The position numbers were made by a program, and so were the translations under genes. Positions 1 through 14,300 of a DNA stretch of 64,000 bases are shown here, in pieces (positions within the stretch are counted from its first letter, which is position 1; the number at the start of each line of letters is the position of its first letter). The notes beneath the pieces are model-generated. The model was not told the origin of the DNA. It was given only the letters and a program-made list of their open reading frames with translations, and did not search any database. This DNA is from Brugia malayi (Eukaryota > Nematoda > Chromadorea > Rhabditida > Onchocercidae): contig NW_025062479.1 of assembly GCF_000002995.4 (NCBI RefSeq), positions 15,248,721 to 15,312,720 of the forward strand, read 5' to 3'.

Positions 1-1768
1 AAATGAACCTAAAACCAATATTAAGGAAGCGCAAAAGAAAAAACTTTGAAGAACTGTTGCTTACTGAATGAAACATAGCAAAATTAATTATCGAAAGGAT
101 AAATGTTACTTAAATAAACAATCACCAAACAGATTTAAACATATGTATAATGTTAGCATTTGACTTCATTCCCTTATATTTTATGTTTAATAGTAAAAAT
201 GTAAAGGTAACCTTCCCTAAGTAAACAATGAACTACGGGTGAATAAATAATTAAGTAAACAAGAAACTAGGTAAATAAAGAAACTCCAACATTAATGATG
301 TATTGCGGAAAAAAAGACTCACCCATGAAACTGTAAAATCCATAGCTCTAACAGAAGTACCGGTAAAAAGATCACACTTATTATTTATTAAAAACAATTT
401 TCTAGATGAGTTATACTAAAGTTCATTGCCTTATTTCTTAAATTATTCCACTGTTCTGAGACAAAAGTTCAAAATGTGTCAATTGTCAATTAATTAGTTT
501 GATAATTGTGGAAATTTCAACTAAATTAAAAACCTCCTATCAATCACCCAATTAATTACAGCTCACTAGAATAAACTATCAATTCTATGTCATTCAACAT
601 GATTCAAATTCAACCTTACTTGACTATGAAATATTGTTTTAGCAATAAATTTTTAAATGTGCAATTCATACTCATTTTTCTATTCTAACATGAATAATTA
701 ATTTACGAATTAGCAAATAAGCCACCTGAATTTTCGAATTTTGTCATCATAAAAATAACAAATACTTCATAGAAACATTTTTTTTGCCTTTCTTTTACAA
801 AAAATTTTTAGTTTTTAGAAAACATTAAGGATTAAAAATAGGCTCAGCAGAAAAAAGAACGAATGTCTGTAAGTAAGAATAATTATTGTCATATTAGCGA
901 TTAATTAGTCTGAAAATGCCAAGGCAAAAAAGAAAAAGCAAAAAGAAACGGAAAATTTTATCCATTTGTAATCTACAAATATTACTTTTAATTTTGTCGT
1001 CACAATAATTATCATAAAATTAAATTTAGTTGAAGCTATAGAATTATCAAAATAATTTATTCGAGTATAAATATCCTAGTAAAACAATGAAGATTTTTTA
1101 TGGAAAATTAAGTATTAAAAAATGGAATACAGCAATTTTAGTTTTTAGCTGTTTGAAATGAAATATGGCCTCATTCCCGTAACCAAAAAAAAAAAAAAAA
1201 AAAAAAAAACCAACTCGAACTCATAAATTCGTAGATAGAAAATATAAAATCATAAATTAAAGTGTCAATTTGTTCGTTTTAAACCATTTTCTCTTTGAAT
1301 CTTCTTCATAATTTTTCTTTTTTTTTAAAATTCAATAAAAAATTTTAACTGTTTTTCTGTCTTAAAAATTAATTCAGTATTTTCTCTCAATGAAGAAAAT
1401 GTTTCGATGGTTGGCAAATAAATACATTCTGTATATGCTCAATTGAAAAAGTGATAGCTAATGCATTTTGCAATAACACGGTATAGAACGGGTAAGCGGG
1501 AAATGAGAAAGTGGATGAAATTTGATTGATAAGTCTCGTTAATCTGCAGTTTCGTTAATCTCTGGATTACTTTTTTTGTAGTTTTTTTTTTTTTTTTTTT
1601 AATTGAAAGTATTTCTGCTTTAGTTACGGTACTTCTCTGATTCAAATTAAAATGTTAAATTTTAACAGCGCAAAAAAAGGAAACAAATTTCTATTTCAGA
1701 TATATGCTATGTTCAGATGAAAAGAAGGAACATTCGGGTGATTAAATCAAATGGAAGAGTAAAATAAA

Positions 1769-2063
1769 ATATACTGTAATAGAATCTTGACAAAAAAAAA
1801 AAAACATATTCTAATGGAATTCAAATATGTAAAAGTACTACAGCAAAGTTTTAGAAGAAAAGATACACCACGAAAATGCTTTATTGGAAATACACTGTAG
1901 CAAAATTACAGCATAAAACATATACTGCAACAAATTCTGACAAAAAATATACCATAATAAAATTCTGGGAAAAAACATATACCGTAATGGCGCTTTGTTG
2001 AAAGCATACTTTAATGAAGTTTCAGCAACAAAAATGAATACCGTAACAAAATTCTCACAAACA
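1769..2063. repeat. Degenerate minisatellite, about 30-bp unit
   Basis: About eight imperfect tandem copies are visible, with a consensus like ATATACYGTAAYAAAATTCTGACAAAAAAC. The TACTGTA/TACCGTAA and AATTCT cores and the A-run recur in order. Unit length varies from about 27 to 36 bp. It lies in the left-edge intron and has no coding potential. Confidence 0.65.
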
Positions 2064-3690
2064 ATGAAAGTAAAAAGAGTTTATTTTATGAAACCTTTGC
2101 TTGAGAAAAACAAAAACAAACCTTTTTTGTCCATTGAAATTTTTGCCATATTTTACGTTGTCGATAAACCATTTTTATTAGTTAATTTTTTTTTTGCAAC
2201 CGAATAATGTGGACTTAAAAATAATTATAGTAACACCTTCATATATAGTAGCAAAAAAAGACAGACGATTCACTGACTGAATTATCAAAACTGAATTGTA
2301 AAATTAACCAGCACCAATTTCAGAGAAAAAAGAAAAGATTGATTTATTATTTATTTATGAAGCAAAACTTCCAAAAGTTATGTTTTAATAAAAATTTCAA
2401 AATTATATTTTAGGAATAAAGAAAACAAAAAGAAACAAAAGGGAGCTTTAACAATTTTAAGTATGCAAATTAATAAATTAAAGTGATGGAAGAATTCAAT
2501 ATCGAAATATAATTATTGTTTAAAAAATCATCATAAATGATTTGTTTTGTTTCGTTTTTTTCAACGGTTAAATGAGACAATATGGTATATTTTCAAATTT
2601 CAAAAAATGAATTGGACGAAAAGAAAAAAATTTCACAATTATAATTTTTTTTATGTGAATTTTTCCAATGATTGCTTCAAAATATATCCATTTTTGCATA
2701 CATTCAACCTTGTCTTCAAAATATAAATAATACACTCCCGAATTTATGAATGGTTTTTTTTTTCTTTTTTTTTTCCAAATTTTCAAGGTGAAATTTTAGT
2801 CTCAAATTCAATTAAAAAAGTCGAATAAATTGAGCAAATGCAGAATGACGCTGAGGGTGCGTAATTATTCTAATTTTCAAGGAAGTTTTGATGTTTGAAT
2901 TTTTCTACAAAAAATTTTTAAGTCTTCTTTTGGACAAATCAATAGAAGAAACACATTAGGAATGTAAAAACAATTTAAGGATGGGAAAAATAGCATAGGA
3001 TGAAGTAGAAACAAATTTTTTGGTCTAAAATAAATTTATGAATCACTTAAATGGTGATTTCATCGTTGTTCTTTTGCTTTTGCAATTGAGAAACTGAGAA
3101 ATGAATCAGATTAAAATGAGGTGAGCTAAAGTGATATTTTGTTGAACTGAACTGAATCAAATTGAACCAAACCGAATTGGATCGGATTGGAATTATCACA
3201 ATATTAGTAATTTTTTTAAACGATTCTTACTCCTTATTTGATAGCTCTTTTTTTTTTTTTGAATTGGTAACACAAAATATGGATTAATTACTAGGTTAGA
3301 ATAAATTTTTTATACGAATAAAATTCTTTATAAGTTGATTGATAATAAAAAAAGAAAGAAGAAAATCATAATGTATTTAAAAATATAAAAAAGAAGTGAA
3401 GTATGAGGTTGAAAATGTTACTGAAACAATTTACAATAGTTTTAATTCCCGATTTTACAGTAATTTTTTAATTTGGAATAATTTTGACTGAAAATCCAAA
3501 TTTCGAATATAATTTTAAAAAATGCAAATTTAGGAAAATTTTGAGAAAAAAATCATAAAAATTTTCTGCTCGGCTATTGCAAAGCAGCGATGAAGAAAGA
3601 GAAGTGTGAGGAAAAAAGAAATTAATTGTAATATTTGTGTAATATGAAGAAAACAAATAAAGATAGAAAGTGCAAATGATGGTCATAAGA

Positions 3691-3800
3691 AATAATGATA
3701 ATAAATGATAATGATAATAATAATAAATAATAATAATGCTGACAATGATGAAAATGATGATAACAATAGTGATAATGATGATGTTGATAATACTAGTGAA
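3691..3800. repeat. GATAAT-rich low-complexity patch
   Basis: Repeated TGATAA, AATAATGATAA and GATGATAA words form an imperfect trinucleotide/hexanucleotide array. Each TGATAA is also the core site of intestinal GATA factors in nematodes, so it may be either simple repeat or a site cluster. Confidence 0.6.
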
Positions 3801-6800
3801 ATGAGAAGAAGAGGAACATCACAGAGAATTTGTTGATAATAAATTGAACTGATAGAACGAATAAATGAAAACAGGTAAAACCGGATTATCTCTAATTATA
3901 GCTACCGGTAAAGTGCTACGTTTCCAGTAACATTTCTAAATGGACATACATACATTAATATAAATATATGAATGTATGTGTATACAAAGTATGAATAGTA
4001 AAAATTTCAGAAAGTACTTCAATTCCTGTAGGACATATTTATTAAAAATTAGTCTATCAATATTTCATTTTTGATATTGATAATTGATAAAAATTTCTTG
4101 CTATTTCGTATTTTTTTAAAAGTATTTTCAATAATACAATAGAAAAAAGGATCAAAAACTTAAGTGGTAGTAAAAAGTATGGAAAGAGAGAAAAAAGTTT
4201 ACTAATTGAAATTTTGGAAGAATGAAATTTTTAATAAAATAATGAAGTGCAGAAAAATTAGTGTGAACAGCAACAGTAGTAGAAAATGAATGATTTCACT
4301 TCAAAAGTGAAAGGATGGAATGTAGATGAAAGTCAAATTTAGTAAGATTTATAAAATTAGACAAGAAGGATTCAATTTTTTAAATAACTGAAAAAGAAAC
4401 AGATAAAGAGAAAAGAGCAATAATTCCGTTTTTCTTTCTCTTTTTTTGGAATAAAAAGAGAATATGATTAATTTGCCTATTAATTAGTGAATGATTATCT
4501 GTAAACAACTGATAAAAATTTGTTAGATGAAAATTTATCCAAAGAGTTTAAAAGAAAGATTTTAAATATTGATAGAAAATTGATTAGATAATTTTCCAAT
4601 GTGCACAATCGATGACTGTCACTCAATTGTAAATTTCAAAATGAATTAATTTAGAAAACAAATAAAATTAAGAAGGAAAATATTAAATTAAAAGGGGAAT
4701 AAGCAAAGAAAGATACAAAATTGACCAAAAAAAAAGGGAAAATTAGGAGAATAAAGAATATACTGAAAGAATGAAGAAAAAAAGGAAAGAAAGAGAAGGA
4801 AAAGTGAAAGAAGAAAGGAAGGAATTACTGTTAAATGAAATGGGTGGAAATAATTTTGCTTTTTTTTTAAATGAAAAATGGAAATTGACAGAGTGGAAAC
4901 AGGAGACTGACTATAAATATAAATATATGAAACGGATTGAAATCAACCAATCAACTAATTTAAGAAAATATCATGCAAAAAAAATATTGCAAAATCTAAA
5001 AAAAACTTTTCTTTCCTATAAAATTTTTTAATTTCAAATTTTTTTATTTTAAGAAAAAAAAATACTAATTATTCATTTGTGTTATTTACTGTAAGAATGC
5101 ATTATGACAAAATATCACTAAAAAAGTGCTGCAAAAAAGAAAACAACAAAATTAAAGAAAGAATTTTTAAAGTGCGAATATTTTAATTTCAATTTCTGCA
5201 AAAAAAAAAAATTATCACAAACACTTTTGTTACTTACCAAAAGAATACATTAGCATATCATTTTAATACTAATTATTTGCTTGCTTAAGCGCAATTTTTA
5301 AGCTTTTATTTAAGAATAAAGAATTATTTCATGTTTAAATTTTTTTTCATGTAAAAAATTTTTAATTACAATATGGAGAAATAAGTTAACATGTTGTACT
5401 TATTGTACTTATTAGATAAGGCAAATTTTTTCTATAGGATACAAGATGAATCTTCGGTTACTAAAGTTATTTGTAGGTAATTACATGAAAACAAAAACGA
5501 ACTGGAAATTATAGAATTATATTCGAACGCAAACACTGTAAATTGTGTTAAAATTAAAAATGAATTTTTTCCAATTAATTAAAGTTCTAATTTTTTAAAT
5601 TCATCATCAAATAAATTGCTACATCTCTAATAAATAAAAAAAAGTAAAAAGAACAAGCACAATAGCAAAGTGTATTTACATTATTAGTGGAAATGTCTTA
5701 ATTGACATTGATGAGAAACAAAATTGATGAATATTCAATAATGAAGTAAATGTGACGATGCGGTACTGTCAGTGGCATTTATTCCATGGTTAATATCCTT
5801 TATTAAGATAAAATAATATTAAAATTAAAATACTTATAAAATGTAGTAATTTTGTAATAGTACATAATTAACTTAAGCATAACTTTTTTCTTCCTCTTTT
5901 AAAATAGGATGCATTTTTTCCTATGATATTCTAAGTTTAATCAATAATGCTATTCGTTATCACTACATCTCTTAGTAAAAGGATTATATTAACTAGCACA
6001 GATTTTAGTAAAAACTTCAAAATTGCCATTTGGTCCCAATTATATTGTAAGAAAACATAAATAGCATTGAAATGTGATCCTTTTGATTGATTATTCAAGG
6101 CTACTTAGCACGAAGTACCATTGTCAATGTTTTGAATAATAGCCAAAAAAAAAGAGAAGAAATGATCAACGATATTATTTTATAGTATTGTACATAATCA
6201 CACATAAATCACACACATAAAAAAAGCATATAAACGGAAATTTATTTCCTGAAATTATTAAGTGGTCCAAAATTATTAGAAGTATCCACTTTCTTTTTTT
6301 TTTTTTTCTCATTGAATGCACGAAAAAAAAGTTGAAAAAAATCAGACAGACTGAGAGGGAGAGAGAGAGACAAAAAAAAAGATTTATTAAATATTACCCG
6401 AATAATTGGATTAATTAATTAAAATACACACTTCAAATTATTTTAAAAGTACTAAACATACAATTCACTTACAGTAATGGACATTAATTTAAGGAAATAC
6501 TATTTCATTTATTCTATTATAGTATTTTAACTTGTCAAAAATAGCAAAAAAAAAGCAAAAAGAAAAAATAAGACAAAATTAATTGGTGATTTCTTTTTTT
6601 AAAAATCAAAAAAATTTTTAAAAACTATAAATTTTCATTTAATTGTCAGTGACTTTAAAAGATTATTTATTTATTTTTTTGCCGATGATAAAAATAATAG
6701 AATGAATAAGTTTAGAAAAGAATAAGATATATTACATTCATTAATAAATACTATATTTGTGTTATCATCAGCAAAATGTTATCAACTTCAAATTGACCTA

Positions 6801-7710
6801 CATTACATGCGATTGAGTGACCTTTTAAATATTGCACCTACCCATTTTAATTCTTAGCATTCTAAATACATTTCTAAATATGTATGGAATAAATTATTGA
6901 TAGTGCTCATATGATTCATTATTACTTTGAAATAGTAAAATACTAATTAAGTTTGACTCATCGTTTCGATAAAATTATAATATAACGTTTATAGTTTGCA
7001 AAAGAAAAAGAAGAGAAAAACGGAATAAGTATATTTTAGCACTGATTTAATTTAAACAAAATTTTGGTAATTTATTACGGAAATAAAAAGGAAAGGTTTT
7101 ATGATTTCTAATTAATGTTAAATGAAAATTTTGTGATTTCTCATTAATTAACATATTAAATATGAAAAGCTGAAGTGTTAAGAAAATGAATAAACATAAA
7201 GTAATAATTTGATAGAAATAACAAAAAATAAAAATAAACTGTGAAAAGATTTGTTGACAAATAAATCCTTTCATTTTACTTCAAAGATAATAATTTCAAA
7301 AATATAAGTTGAATTTTGAAATAGATGCTGACAAAAAAAAAATTAGTTTAGATTTAGTAAAAGAAGAAAATTAAAGGAAAAATATTTGTTTTTTCATCTT
7401 GAAACTTTTTTTTTTTTGTTTCGTCAATCTTAACCAAATGAGTGATAAATTGGATTTTTCTTTTTTAATGATTGATAAGTAAATTGAATTGATTTTGAGA
7501 ATGATAAATTGAATTTATTAAGATTGGTAAATTGAGTTTCACAAGACTGGTAAAATTATATCAGCTACTTTAACAATCTATTAACAAAAAACACTGAAAT
7601 TTAAAAAATGTTCCAAAACAAAAAAAAAAAAAGGGCAAAAAAAGTGTTGAAAAAAGGTGGAGGTGAAAAGTTTTAGATGTTTGAAAGAAAATAATTAAAA
7701 AGTTAGTAGC

Positions 7711-7748
7711 TTTTTTCTTCAAACCTTAAAAAAGGTTTGAAGAAAAAA
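7711..7748. repeat. Perfect 17-bp inverted repeat with 4-base loop
   Basis: The left arm TTTTTTCTTCAAACCTT (7711-7727) and right arm AAGGTTTGAAGAAAAAA (7732-7748) are exact reverse complements separated by AAAA. In RNA on either strand this would form a tight hairpin. Confidence 0.8.
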
Positions 7749-8342
7749 AAAAGGAGTGTTGAAAAAGTAATGATTGTCAGTTAAATAAGGAAGGTATCTA
7801 AACTGGTTGAAAATAATTTCAGAAGAAAAAAAAAGAATTTAACAAATGAATTCATTGATGTTCGTTCTATTCCAAAAATTAATGATTCTTCGTCTTTTCC
7901 GCTTCACTTTTTTTCTCTTTCCTTACCATTAAAAGAAAAAAAAAATATTTTGAGAACAAAATACATTAAAAAAGGAAAAATAATTTACATTGATTGAAGG
8001 AATCGATTCATACTTAACATTTGTTTTTCAGCAAAAGAAAAAAAAAATTTTGAATTTTGATTATTTAAAATTTTAAATATTTACTAAATTTTTCAGCATA
8101 TAATAACAAAAAATAATGGATTATTCTTCGTTTGATAAAGATTTTATTTTAAAATTTGCAGTTTTTTTTAAAAAAAAAATCAAGAAAAACTTTGCCAATT
8201 TTAAATAGGATTATATTTGTTAATATTAGTAAAATGACACATTTAAGACATATAAATGATATGCAAATTTAGTAAAAAATCAAATAATTAATTTGCTTAA
8301 AACACTGAATGAAAAAATTGAAGAAAAAAAGGAAAAACTAAC

Positions 8343-11300
8343 TCTTAACTCGATTGCTTCTTCTTGCTCTTTGGTACGTTTTGTTAAATAATCTTTTTCC
8401 AATCTAAAATGTAAAAGAATCATTCGTTTTTATTAAATTAAATTTGAAAGTTTTAAACTAAAAATATTAAAGAACTTGCAAAAAAGTGATAAAAATGAAT
8501 ATTTTCTAAATTTTATTTTTACAAATTACTTAATTTACTTTATTACCATATTAAAGTGACAATTATATAAAAATACATGTACACCAAACGTGATTTCACG
8601 CATATGTTAAACGCACTTTACATATAGCGTAAGAATGAATGACGTATATATGACGTGTTAATTTACTGAAAATTTTCCTATAATTTTTTTTATAATCAAT
8701 ACTTACATGTTTTATTGGAATGAATTTTGAAAAATATAAATTTTTGCAGCATTTAATTACAAGGATAATGCTTTCATGGTGGCATTTTGCTAATTATCAC
8801 TTTACAATAAATTAGTTAAAAATAATATTTTATTTATTCATTTATTTAACGAAAACAAAATTTTCCTACTTGATTATTTTCAAAAAAGATAAAAAAAAAG
8901 ATAAGCCGATGAATCGATAAGCAATATTTTATTAAAACATATGTAATCTCTTTTTAATAATAAATAATATTTTATCTCAAATAAAAACTTTCTATTTGTT
9001 CCATTTTGATATTTTCAAAAAAAAAAAAAAAAAAAAAAAAAAAGGAAAAAAAAAGACAAAAAAGGAAGAAATCTATTTTATCAGTAGAAGAAGACTGAAC
9101 GAATAATTCTATTTTGAAAAATTATTTTAGAAAAAAATGAAACTTTATTTTTTTGCTCACAATTTTTTAGCATTGCGAAAAAAAAGCATTGTTGTTTTAT
9201 TTCAGTTTGTGTAACAAAAGCGCTTCTTGTGATCCGGAAAATGATCATTCTTGATTTATTATTTCCACTTTTTTTTCTACAATTAGTTTAAAAACTGGTA
9301 AATGATTTTGGTTAGTTAGAGAGAGGAAAAACGAAAAAAAAATCATATCAAATATCTAATTTACGAATATTGTAAAGATTAGATAACAACAAAATTATAC
9401 GGCTAAAAACAATCATTTAGATGGACAGTGGACAGTTATGATTAATATTACAATTAAATTGAAATGACAAATATTGTTGAAATTTTTACAAAGAAAAATA
9501 ATTTTAGTAGTAAAATGTCAAATTTATATGTCAGATTTTTACATATTTTCTAAGTTTAAAGAATTTAAATTCCAACAAAAAATAAAAATTATGAAAATGA
9601 ATGAAATGACAATAAAACTAACTTTTTCATTTTTTTAGCATTCAATGTAACTTTATTTGCTACAACAAACAAAAGCTCGTGATCATTCTCGTATCGCTCA
9701 CGCACTTCACGTTGGAAATACTGCAAAATTCAAATTTGAATCAAATTTCACTGAACTTTTGAAATTTTATGCTAAAATTACTATTTGTAAAAGTTAATAA
9801 AAGGAACATTCGCTTTTATTAAATTTATTACAATAATTTATTTTTGTTGCATTAAATAAATTTATTACAATAATTGAAAATATAAATCGTAAATATGCAA
9901 TGATAATTTGACTTTATCTTAATTTAAGCAATTTTTTGCTTTAATTAAACTTATTTAAAATAATTAATAATCATTACTATTACTTCGGGTTTGGATAATT
10001 AACAATACTAATGAATTATTACTCTTATTAATAGCTCAAATTCAAAAATTTCTCGTAATGCTAATGACAACACAGAATTTTTTTTTTTTTAGGAAAAACA
10101 GTAATAACAATCCTGAAATTAACCTTAAGCATTCCTTCCATATCCAATTTTAATAAGTCTAGTCGAGCTTGTTGTAAAATTGCCATCGCTACACGAAATA
10201 TAAATTCCATTCCCTCAAATAAATTAATCAATCAATAAATTAAGAAAGAAAAGACTAACCACAAAAATTATATGATATTTTTGATTGAAAGACCAATAAA
10301 AATAATTAAAAAATATGCCTTATTAATATGAATTGCACATTCTCTAAAAAAATTCTGAGTAAGATCTTAAAAAAAAAAAAAAAAAAAAAACTAAATATTT
10401 ATTATGAAAAATTCTGTATATATCTATCTAATTTATAAAAAAATCAATTATTATAAAATTCCGAAAAAAAATTTTTTTTTAAATATCTGAAATTCAGCAA
10501 GAAAGAGATGTGAAGTATTACTGACAGTAGTAAATTTTCGCTCCATCTTTTAAATTTTAAAAGAAAAAGTAACAGAAATTCATAATTGAATAAATGAATG
10601 AATACATTTTATAAGTTATAATATTTCAACACTATATTTTTGCATGCATTTAGTAATTTAAGTAAGCTGACTTAATAACTATAAGCATTTTAATTGGAAC
10701 TGGAATATGATGCGAAAAATTACTTTGTACAGAAAAAAATGTTCAGAAATAAACAAAAGAAAAAGTTTTGATTCAATTTATTTTCAACCAAAACTTTTTT
10801 TTAATACTTAGCTTTGGGAATGAATTTTAGGATAATATTGCTGCAAGTTTGGAAAGAAGATAAATGGTGGAAATTTTAGAACGCATTTTAAAAAGTTACA
10901 CTCTTTGTTTTTTTTGTGTTTAGAATTAACAAAATAAGAAGTTCAAATATTTGAAATTAGATAATTTCGATTGTTAACTTCTTAACAAATTAGTTATAAA
11001 ATTTTATTAAAAACGTAAAAAGTTTAGTAGAAAGATTAATTTATAATTGAAATAATGATATCTCATTTATAATGAAAATAGGCGGCAAAATTAAAAAAAG
11101 TAATCAGTGAAAGGTAAAATTCATTTAAGTATTTTCACCTTAGCAATCTTAAGGTATGCAATTTAATTTAATAAACATTAAGAAAGGAACTTCAACTAGA
11201 ATTCAAGTGAAATTACAGTAATGAAACATTATAACTAATAAAATGATTGGATAATAAAGGGAATAAAAATTGCTAAGATATTCTTAGTGTGTACTAGGTT

Positions 11301-14300
11301 CAAATTGTAGCCCAGTACATGCTAGGCTCAGTATATTCTCAATGCTTGCTAGGCTGAACTTCCATACTGCATGCTCGGTGCGATTCTGTTTCTAGTGTGC
11401 ATTAAATTCAGTTATATTCCTGGCTGTTGCTAGGCTTAATTAATCCACCAGGAATCAATGATAGGAAATGTTCTATAATACGGAGTAAATAGGAAAATAA
11501 GATTTGTATGGAAACATTAATTAATTAAGAATTACTTCAGCAAGAAAGATATCCATAATTCTGTTGGCCAATTCCAACGGTAATGTTGTGGTAAAAAGAG
11601 CCAAGAACCAACTGCTAGCATACATACTCGTATCAAAACCCATATTATTGAAATGAGCACATAAATCTGGCATTTGTTCCTAAATACAGCTAAAAATAAT
11701 TAAACATTTGATTAATGGAAATAAAAATTATATTATAATTAATTAAATTCAGAAGTGATTAAATAAATATTTGATTACTAGAAAAAAATGTCAAAATAAA
11801 ATCAAATGCTGTGAAGAAATTAAAAATAGAAACATATAATTTTAAAAATACCGACAATCAGTCAGTGTTTCCTAAGAAAAAGGAAAATCACTCTTTAGAG
11901 GTCAGTTTTATTTTATACTATAACCAGTAGCAGTGATCAAACCAATGCAAAGCATACATTAATTAATACAATTCAGTAAGTTTCAATTAAACCTACATCA
12001 TAATTACAACTGCATTTGCATTTTTAACAAAAATGATACTTTCTATATTTTGAATAAAATTAAATCTAACGATAGGCTATCTTTAGCTAAATAATACATA
12101 AATACTTTAAACTGTTGCAAGGTAAGCTAATTCTTGGTTATGTTAAATTCGTGATGAGTATGAAGAGTTCAACATAAAAACACAAAATGTTTAACCATTA
12201 AAAAAGTAAACTTGGTCAATAATTATTTTAAAATTTGCATCTTAATTCAATTTTAAATTACTTTATAAGTTATTAAGAAAAATAATAGAAAGAAAAAAGA
12301 ACTGACTTGAACAAGGCACTCAAGTTGAAACATACATAAACCTAATTCGGTCATTGCGGGCTTAAATAATTCTCTTAAACGATAAGCTTCCATTAATCGT
12401 ATAAATACCGCAAATGCTTCTTCTTCAGGCATCTAAATCAAATTAAGAATTAAATTTAAAAAAATTAAATTAATAATGAAAAAATATTATTATTGTTGAT
12501 AAGAAGTGAAGTGGTAAGATGAAAAGTGAAAAAGAATTCCAAATGCTACGGGGACAATACAACCTTATCAATTAATCTGTCCGATGCCACTTGATATTGA
12601 AAGGACCCAATATTTCGATCCCTTTTCATTTAATTTTCAACTCAGTAATGTTCCTAACTATACTGTAGTCAGTACCAAAACACGTCAAAATTCCTCGCCA
12701 TTATCGGTAAGCCTGAAACCCGATCCTATGATTCAAAGAGTATAAGAGAGAGAGAGAGAAAGGACGGAAGAGTACGGAAGAGTTTGATAATCCACTAAAA
12801 AAAAAAAACATTAAAATTTTTAAAAAATTTCATCCTTCCTCAGTTAATTAACCTTAAATTATACCTGTAGTAGTAATTGACCAACAATAAAGGCACTTCC
12901 TTGGCAATAGCCTACTTCACTATCATGTATGCTATATGCTTTAATAACATTAAAAAGAGCTTGCTGTCCACGACCGTTATCCTTGAAAAATTCTAATTCA
13001 GGATATGTCCGTGGAATATCACGTAATATTACCTATAACAATAATAGCAATCATAATGTTTGCACAATATCATAGATAATAATGATAACTGATAACAATA
13101 ACACTAATAATAGCAATAATTACAAAATGTTTAACAATAATTATAAGATAATACAATTCTCAATCATAATTTGATCCAATTGTTAAACAGTAATGAAAAT
13201 AAATATTTACACTTTTACTTTTTCATATGGAGATGATCTCCTCATGCAATCTGCATAAATATCGTGAACTGTAGATACATTAGCATCGCTTAACAACTGC
13301 CATGCTATCGTACGAAAATGTTGTGGAATACCACGACGAACAAGTTCCTAAAGTTATTACTTTACTCGATTGATAAGTATATCCATTGCTTTGATATCAG
13401 ACCATATCATACAATTCTACTCTGTCAAATCAGAATTCCTACAAATACTACTTTACTTCATAGATATATCTATTACCTTCATCGTATCATATCATACAGT
13501 TCTATTCTACTAAATCAAAATTTTTGCATTTATTACTTAATTAATTAACGGATAATTATATCCACTGCTTCCATATCACACAAATCTATCCTACCAAATC
13601 AAAAAAGTTTCACAACTTTTTTAAAATCAAGCATTGATATATATGTATTAATTTTGTTTAAATTAAGAAACAAATGCGGAGAGTAATTTTTGAAATAATT
13701 TTTTGCTATTTTTTTTTAAAAAAATATTTTTACACACTTATTTTTCATTCAAATTAGTAAGTACTTAATTTTGTTAATCCTTTTTTTTTTTTTTGCTTCT
13801 TTTTCAATGTTTTCCTAATATATTTCATTTTACAATATGATTAACTTAATAGATAAATTATAAATAAATATAAATATACATATACATATATATTTCTTTT
13901 TCGGATAAAATTTAAACTTTTTCTTATGAGAAACAAAGACCAAAAAAGGTATTATTTCAGCATATTTATTATTTATCCATGTATTTGTTTCTATTTCTTA
14001 ATCTTTTTTAATTAAGCCGCATTTTTTCTTCATTTCATTACTTTTCTTCCATTTACTTCCATTACTTTTACTTTGTCATTTTATTACTTTATATTTATCA
14101 CTTTTATTTCATTACTGTCTTCATTTTATTACTTTGGTTAATACTCACATGATAATTCAACTTCCCTAGATATCTTATTACCTATGTTAAAAAATATATA
14201 AAAATTACTCATTTACTATCCATTTTTTCTTTCCATTGCACTGACAAAAAGATACTTGCTATTTTTGTTGTTATCTTACTTTTTCTTTTACATATATTAT

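Larger units (their letters stand above)
1..8342 (-). other. Left-edge intron of the EVI5-like gene, no exon recognised with confidence
   Basis: The donor after 8343 (AGA|gttagttt) shows transcription continues leftward, but no coiled-coil exon is visible down to base 1. The stretch holds a degenerate minisatellite (1769-2063), a GATAAT-rich patch (3691-3800), a perfect 17-bp foldback (7711-7748), three diverged 23-bp repeats (about 7490-7560), and long homopolymers such as A25 at 1185-1209. A 25-bp splice-flanked micro-exon candidate lies at 322-346. Confidence 0.6.

Noticed and set aside
5232..5275. Strong minus-strand donor (TTTTG|gtaagtaac)
   Set aside because: All three frames upstream of it stop before any acceptor, so no exon can be built.
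6836..6895. Minus-strand donor (ATGG|gtaggtgc) with a short frame MLRIKM
   Set aside because: The sequence has intron-like A+T composition and a weak acceptor; likely chance.
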